Of a DNA stretch of 64,000 bases, positions 60,193-64,000 are shown piece after piece. The stretch's first letter is position 1; the number at the start of each line of letters is the position of its first letter. Both the position numbers and the translations under genes were made by a program. Origin of the DNA: UMGS1696 sp963643035 (GTDB taxonomy: Bacteria; Bacillota; Clostridia; Oscillospirales; CAG-272); NCBI GenBank assembly GCA_963643035.1, contig CAVIKO010000001.1, positions 35,364-99,363 of the forward strand, given 5' to 3'. The notes under the pieces are model-generated. The model worked only from the letters and a program-made list of their open reading frames with translations, searched no databases and was not told the DNA's origin.

Positions 60193-60330
60193 TTACTTGC
60201 CTCCCTTTGAGGTGCCGGCTTTCTTTTTCACGGAACTTTTATTGCCGCCCGGCTTTAAAAGCGTTACGCCTTTAGCGGTCGCTACAAATCGTTCCTCACC
60301 GGATATGTTCTTAGTTTTCTGCTTTGCCAA
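60193..60330 (-). CDS. small basic protein, TTG start
   Basis: This 45-residue protein starts with TTG at 60330, nine bases after GGGAGGTGG, and ends with a lysine/glycine-rich tail (KKKAGTSKGGK). It lies between the two MGGRGSSSGM genes, separated by 1 bp from the second. It may be a small nucleic-acid-binding or virion protein, or an inhibitor of one of the neighbours. Confidence 0.6.
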   Translation of the reverse strand: MAKQKTKNISGEERFVATAKGVTLLKPGGNKSSVKKKAGTSKGGK

Positions 60331-60344
60331 ATCTGCCACCTCCC

Positions 60345-61040
60345 TTAGTGAATGATTTCAACGTCGATTATAACGCGGGGAAGTCTTCCACCCGCGCGCG
60401 GATATGCATATGTACCATCGAAATGTGCGCCGGTTGCTTTGAATTTTACACCCGGAGACAGAATCGCTTCGGACTGCTTTACATTACCAAGCACACACTT
60501 TGTATCAGACGGAGCTTTGATATTGATATAGACCTCTCTACCGCCTGACGCATAGCCTGACATAAACGGATTTTTATTCGGGTCGAAAGCCGCTGAAACG
60601 AATTTCTTTTCCTGATATACCGCTCCTGTGATTGCCGCGTTAAGCTGTGCGTCACTCATATTCTGATAATTCTTTACACCAAGAGCCTCAAGAAAATCTT
60701 TATGCGCGGCGCGCACCAGCACTGTATCTTTTCCTATGTCGTGCATCGCCGATAGCAGGTGAGAATAAACATACTGCTCTGTTGCGTTAAGCGGCATATC
60801 ATTTTCAAGTGCATGATTGAGATTCTGTGATATGGTAAACCCGTTTGCCTGCGTATCCTCGCGAATATACTGATTGATTGCCAGCCTTGTATTTATATCG
60901 TATTGACTGCTTTGCGTCTGTGCCATGTCGTCAACCTCTTTTTGCGTGAGCTTGACATATGTACGCGGACTTGCTATAGTTTGCTGCGGTGCCAATGACG
61001 CACCGGACGTCATACCGCTGCTTGAACCTCTGCCGCCCAT
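60345..61040 (-). CDS. MGGRGSSSGM-leader ADP-ribosyltransferase-like protein
   Basis: This 231-residue protein has an 11-residue leader shared with the gene at 59475, then a helical domain and an ADP-ribosyltransferase core. The core shows Arg110 (DTVLVRAAH), Ser149 in KKFVSAAFD in place of the STS motif, a beta-rich EVYINIKAPSDTKCVL strand, and Q189-S-E191 followed by LSPGVKF at the ARTT loop, i.e. the R-S-QxE plan of C3-like enzymes. Phage enzymes of this type modify host RNA polymerase or other targets early in infection. Position among head genes and the leader suggest it could be carried in the virion. Confidence 0.72.
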   Translation of the reverse strand: MGGRGSSSGMTSGASLAPQQTIASPRTYVKLTQKEVDDMAQTQSSQYDINTRLAINQYIREDTQANGFTISQNLNHALENDMPLNATEQYVYSHLLSAMHDIGKDTVLVRAAHKDFLEALGVKNYQNMSDAQLNAAITGAVYQEKKFVSAAFDPNKNPFMSGYASGGREVYINIKAPSDTKCVLGNVKQSEAILSPGVKFKATGAHFDGTYAYPRAGGRLPRVIIDVEIIH

Positions 61041-61041
61041 T

Positions 61042-61665
61042 TTAGTACCTCATCTTTCTGAATTTTTCCTGAAATGCTGTGAGCGGGAAAATGTTTCCGT
61101 CGCAACCATCCGGGATGATCCCATAGAAGAAAATCATCTTTGGCTGAAGACGCGCCAGCATTTCTGCGTATCCAACTGCAAACAAACGAGCGGTATCTTT
61201 GTTAACCTGCGTGCCTACCGAAGATACTGCAACGCACCCGCCGATAGGTTCGCCATCAAAACACCAGTCAAAACTTTCTTTACTGCTCCAACTGATTGTT
61301 GGAATCACATTTATCCCGTTCGCCTGCCAGTACGCGCCGAGCCAGTGCTTGCGGTAATGGTTATAAATCTGAATAGCAAGCGGGAAATCTGTATATGTTG
61401 AAAAATCAGGTGTGAATACACATTTAAACTGTCGGAGCAATCCCAGATACGCTTCAGGATTGGTCCAGCATCGTAAAAACTGATAGTCATCGACGAAAAA
61501 ATGGACACCCTTGTTTTCGGGATGCTTACAGGATTTTGCATAATTAAAGCCGATGAACTCATCGACCGTGCAATCTGAAGGAGTGAGGCGGGGAATTCCA
61601 TACGCACCAACTCCGTCGAATACGCCTTTATTAATGTTTTCGTAATTGCGTGTCTGTCGGTACAT
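61042..61665 (-). CDS. DUF4417 protein
   Basis: This 207-residue protein matches DUF4417: FIGFNYAKSCKHPENKGVHF, then FLRCWTNPEAYLGLLRQFKC, FTPDFSTYTDFPLAIQIYNH, and IFFYGIIPDGCDGNIF. The family is common in phages and mobile elements of Firmicutes and its role is unknown. It adjoins the ADP-ribosyltransferase-like gene with one base between, so they are co-expressed. Confidence 0.82.
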   Translation of the reverse strand: MYRQTRNYENINKGVFDGVGAYGIPRLTPSDCTVDEFIGFNYAKSCKHPENKGVHFFVDDYQFLRCWTNPEAYLGLLRQFKCVFTPDFSTYTDFPLAIQIYNHYRKHWLGAYWQANGINVIPTISWSSKESFDWCFDGEPIGGCVAVSSVGTQVNKDTARLFAVGYAEMLARLQPKMIFFYGIIPDGCDGNIFPLTAFQEKFRKMRY

Positions 61666-61695
61666 GACATTCCCGCCTCCTTTCCCTAAAATAGA

Positions 61696-61723
61696 TATAC
61701 CCCGAAGTCGTTTCGGGGTGTAT
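61696..61723. terminator. hairpin between late regulator and DUF4417 gene
   Basis: ATACCCCGAA and TTTCGGGGTGTAT form a strong stem around a 4-base loop in the 145-bp gap 61666-61810. It may act as an early-to-late boundary at which transcription is stopped or antiterminated. Confidence 0.6.
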
Positions 61724-61810
61724 AAGCGGTATCCGACAATTACTTGTCAGGAATCCACGGTATCATTGTATCACAGGTATTCGGGACAAAGGGGGACAGG
61801 TTTTGCTTTT

Positions 61811-62230
61811 TCATGATTTTTCTTCAGCGTTTGTTCTTGAAAGATATCTGTAGCAGGTTTTCTTCACACTGTCTTCTGCCATATCGCCGTTTCCGACACT
61901 GCACGCGGTTTGACGCCATGACATTCCCTCACAGAAGCGGCACTGGAAGATTTGCCGTGTGAGGCTGTCAGGTATGTCAGCTATGTACCTTTCAAGCCGA
62001 TTACGTTCATGGATGCATTGCAATTGTTTTGCCGCGATGATAGCTTGCAAGTCGAGTATTTCTGCAACATATCGGCTTACCTTGTCATTTGCTCCCGGAG
62101 CGCGCGGCATTCCCGACAGTTCAGGAGAAGAGGCGGACGTAACGATGCTTTCGAGATTTGCAAGACGGTTCTTGTCCATCTCAATTTCACGATTCAGGTA
62201 GTACAGCTGTGACAATTCCTCGATTGTCAT
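61811..62230 (-). CDS. ArpU/sigma-70 region 4-like late transcription regulator
   Basis: This 139-residue protein has a helical N-terminal part and a C-terminal helix-turn-helix (DSLTRQIFQCRFCEGMSWRQ, then TACSVGNGDMAEDSVKKTCY) resembling sigma-70 region 4 or ArpU/DUF1492 regulators, which switch on late gene transcription in Firmicutes phages. It is located right before the packaging genes. It overlaps the helicase gene by four bases. Confidence 0.72.
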   Translation of the reverse strand: MTIEELSQLYYLNREIEMDKNRLANLESIVTSASSPELSGMPRAPGANDKVSRYVAEILDLQAIIAAKQLQCIHERNRLERYIADIPDSLTRQIFQCRFCEGMSWRQTACSVGNGDMAEDSVKKTCYRYLSRTNAEEKS

Positions 62231-63609
62231 ACATTTTCCCTCGCTTTCTGAATTCTTGCTTTAAGAGCCTGCATTAGACTTTCCTGTGTATCCTCTTTTC
62301 GGCTGAGAGCTTTAATAACGTCCTCGTCAACTCCACCCTTAACCACCAAATGATGTACGATGACCGGGTAAGGCTGTCCCTGCCTGTGTAGCCTCTTATT
62401 CGTCTGCTGATATAGTTCGAGTGACCAAGTCAACCCAAACCATATAACATGATGACCACCTTGCTGAAGATTCAAGCCATATCCACAGCTTGCGGGTTGG
62501 ATCAGCAGTAGGTCAATCTCACCCGCATTCCATGCATCTTCCTCATCTTTGCCGTGATACACTTGTACATTGAGTCCGAGAGGGCGGAGAGCAGTCAAAA
62601 GTCTGTCAAGGTCGTGCTTGAAATTGTAGCAGATGAGAGCGTGCTGCCCGCCAAGCTGTTCAACTGTTTCAAGCAACGCCTCAATCTTACAGTCATGAAC
62701 CTCCGTTACGCCGCCATTTTCGTTGTACACAGCACCGTTGCAGAGCTGTAAGAGCTTACCCGATAGCACTGCGGCAGTTCCGGCTGTGACAACCTCATCC
62801 TCCGCTACTTGTAGCAGAGCATCGCGCTCCAACTGCTTGTACGCTTTCTGCGATACCGTATCGAGGACAACCGGAACATCTTCGTACATAAGCTCAGGAA
62901 GCGAAAGGTAGTCTTCCGATTTCATGCTCACGCATATATCAGCGATAGCCTCATAGATTTGTTCTTCTGCACCGTCGCGTGGTGCATACGAAAATATTGT
63001 TGTCTGGTTACGCTTGTCCGGCACAAAGAATGCGTCCCTGTAAGAGCTTATTGTCCTGCCAAGCCGCTTGCCCTTGTCGAGCAAATACACCTGCGCCCAT
63101 AAATCCATGAGACTGCGGGAGCAGGGAGTACCAGTCAGCTCAACAATTCGGCTGATTTTCCCGCGCACCATTTTTAAACTTTTGAAACGCTTTGCCTGAT
63201 GATTTTTGAAGCTGGAAGACTCATCGATAACCACCATGTCAAAGGGCCAGCTTTGCCCGTAATATTCAACGAGCCAAGTTACATTTTCACGGTTGATGAT
63301 ATAAACGTCCGCCTCTGTTTCCAGTGCGGCAACACGTTTCTGCGCTGAGCCAAGTACAAGCGAAAATTTAAGATCGTGTAGCTGAACCCATTTTGACGCT
63401 TCACTGGTCCAAGTGCTTTCCGCTACCTTTTTAGGCGCGATAATTAAAACCTTGTAAACACACCACCGATAGTACCTCAGCTCCTTAATTGCACTGAGTG
63501 TAATTGCCGTTTTACCAAGACCCATATCAAGGAATAAGCCGACTGCCGTATCATTTACAATTCGGTCGGAACAATATTTCTGATATGGATACGGATTGTA
63601 GTCTTTCAT
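62227..63609 (-). CDS. SNF2-type DEAD/H helicase
   Basis: This 460-residue protein has the SNF2-like motor: DMGLGKTAITLSAI (Walker A) near residue 28, VIDESSSFKN (motif II) near 127, TGTPCSRSLMDLW (motif III), and QTNKRLHRQGQ (motif VI) near 405. It begins KDYNPYPYQKYCSDRIVND. Such enzymes occur next to VRR-NUC genes in many Firmicutes phages and are thought to act in phage DNA replication or recombination. It overlaps both neighbours by four bases. Confidence 0.92.
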   Translation of the reverse strand: MKDYNPYPYQKYCSDRIVNDTAVGLFLDMGLGKTAITLSAIKELRYYRWCVYKVLIIAPKKVAESTWTSEASKWVQLHDLKFSLVLGSAQKRVAALETEADVYIINRENVTWLVEYYGQSWPFDMVVIDESSSFKNHQAKRFKSLKMVRGKISRIVELTGTPCSRSLMDLWAQVYLLDKGKRLGRTISSYRDAFFVPDKRNQTTIFSYAPRDGAEEQIYEAIADICVSMKSEDYLSLPELMYEDVPVVLDTVSQKAYKQLERDALLQVAEDEVVTAGTAAVLSGKLLQLCNGAVYNENGGVTEVHDCKIEALLETVEQLGGQHALICYNFKHDLDRLLTALRPLGLNVQVYHGKDEEDAWNAGEIDLLLIQPASCGYGLNLQQGGHHVIWFGLTWSLELYQQTNKRLHRQGQPYPVIVHHLVVKGGVDEDVIKALSRKEDTQESLMQALKARIQKARENV

Positions 63610-63905
63610 TGCCCCATCACCTCTCTACACCTTTCCACGACTTCATCAATCCTGTCATCGCTGTCTACCGCCGAAAACACGTCGAAGCCTAATCTACGAA
63701 GCACTGATTGAACATACTTCTGTCTGCTGCGTTCCTTTTCGCCGGGCTTTTTCATTTCAACAAAAATCAGCTTTCCACCGGGTAAAAGTATGATTCTGTC
63801 CGACACACCAGTGTATCCGGGACTTACAAACTTCAGGCATAACGCGCCGCATTTAAGGGCTTTTATTTTCAGCCGCAGCCTGTTTTCATAATAGCTTTCG
63901 AGCAT
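63606..63905 (-). CDS. VRR-NUC domain nuclease
   Basis: This 99-residue protein is a lone VRR-NUC (PD-(D/E)XK) domain: GVSDRIILL carries Asp36, FVEMKKPG carries Glu50 and Lys52, and Gln62 follows. Such nucleases cut branched or flap DNA. Together with the helicase it forms the common phage replication pair. Upstream (63906-64000) is the second copy of the A+T-rich element. Confidence 0.9.
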   Translation of the reverse strand: MLESYYENRLRLKIKALKCGALCLKFVSPGYTGVSDRIILLPGGKLIFVEMKKPGEKERSRQKYVQSVLRRLGFDVFSAVDSDDRIDEVVERCREVMGQ

Positions 63906-63914
63906 AAATCCTCC

Positions 63915-64000
63915 GTTTGTAACAAAATTGCGAAAAAACCTATATAACTATACGTATTATAGAGTTTATAGCGTATATATGCGTGTGTGCGCCTATAAAC
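63915..64000. repeat. dispersed A+T-rich element, copy 2 (cut by window edge)
   Basis: GTTTGTAACAAAA, then CCTATATAA, alternating TATAGCGTATATA and GCGCCTATAAA follow the same order as at 34909-34996. This copy lies upstream of the VRR-NUC gene, 10 bp before its start. It may hold the promoter of that operon or a recombination or replication site. Confidence 0.6.

Larger units (their letters stand above)
30318..64000 (-). mobile_element. prophage of siphovirus type, right end outside window
   Basis: From just past tRNA-Val to the right edge, genes are packed with short overlaps and, with one exception, all on the minus strand. They show the order of a long-tailed dsDNA phage: packaging, head, connector, tail, DGR, lysis, accessory genes. 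No integrase or lysogeny repressor module is visible; these should lie to the right of 64,000. The exact left attachment site cannot be set without the other end, but a duplication of the tRNA 3' part is expected there. The region is more A+T-rich than the chromosome. Confidence 0.9.

Overview
The window joins two kinds of DNA. Positions 1 to about 30,320 are chromosome of a low-G+C-phylum (Firmicutes) bacterium, most likely an uncultured gut or rumen Clostridia. The evidence is the addB-addA nuclease pair, RNase Y, a Crp/Fnr regulator, a yybP-ykoY manganese riboswitch ahead of mntP, sigma-A promoters with 17-bp spacers, and glycoside hydrolases for host or plant glycans. A 69-base run of N inside the RNase Y gene shows a draft, probably metagenomic, assembly. 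From about 30,320 to the right edge the window holds a prophage that is still incomplete at position 64,000. Its base composition is visibly more A+T-rich than the chromosome.

Chromosomal part: addA (cut by the left edge) and addB; a membrane-anchored protein with a degenerate LytM (M23-like) domain; a three-gene operon of GH29 alpha-L-fucosidase, metallophosphoesterase and GH20 hexosaminidase behind a hairpin and three perfect 19-bp tandem repeats; an SGNH esterase; a TauE/SafE exporter; rny; a Crp/Fnr regulator; a beta-helix plus acetyl-esterase fusion; a YitT/DUF6198-like membrane protein; a decayed solute-binding protein gene; an MBOAT/SGNH pair for polysaccharide O-acylation; a Ca2+-type P-ATPase; mntP with its riboswitch; a MATE pseudogene; and tRNA-Val(CAC), the likely phage attachment site.

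Prophage part: all genes but one are on the minus strand, so transcription runs right to left. The order is VRR-NUC nuclease, SNF2-type helicase, ArpU/sigma-like late regulator, DUF4417, two MGGRGSSSGM-leader proteins (one a clear ADP-ribosyltransferase-like protein), terminase, portal, minor capsid, scaffold, major capsid with a probable -1 frameshift Ig-like extension, head-tail connectors, tail tube, chaperones, tape measure, tail tip and fibre. A complete diversity-generating retroelement (DGR) follows, then an adhesin-like protein, holins and amidase endolysin. Between the lysis genes and the tRNA is an accessory cassette (methyltransferase-DUF4942, macro domain, small unknowns) with its own promoter, divergent from a small HTH gene.

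The DGR is the strongest discovery. It has avd, a 113-bp template repeat (TR), a reverse transcriptase with the LGxxxSQ and YMDD motifs, and a target gene with a 113-bp variable repeat (VR). TR and VR differ at 14 positions, and every one is an adenine in the TR sense strand. The variable region lies in the middle of the target protein rather than at its end, and is followed inside the coding sequence by a perfect 17-bp inverted repeat. The target is placed to be a tail-tip receptor-binding protein.
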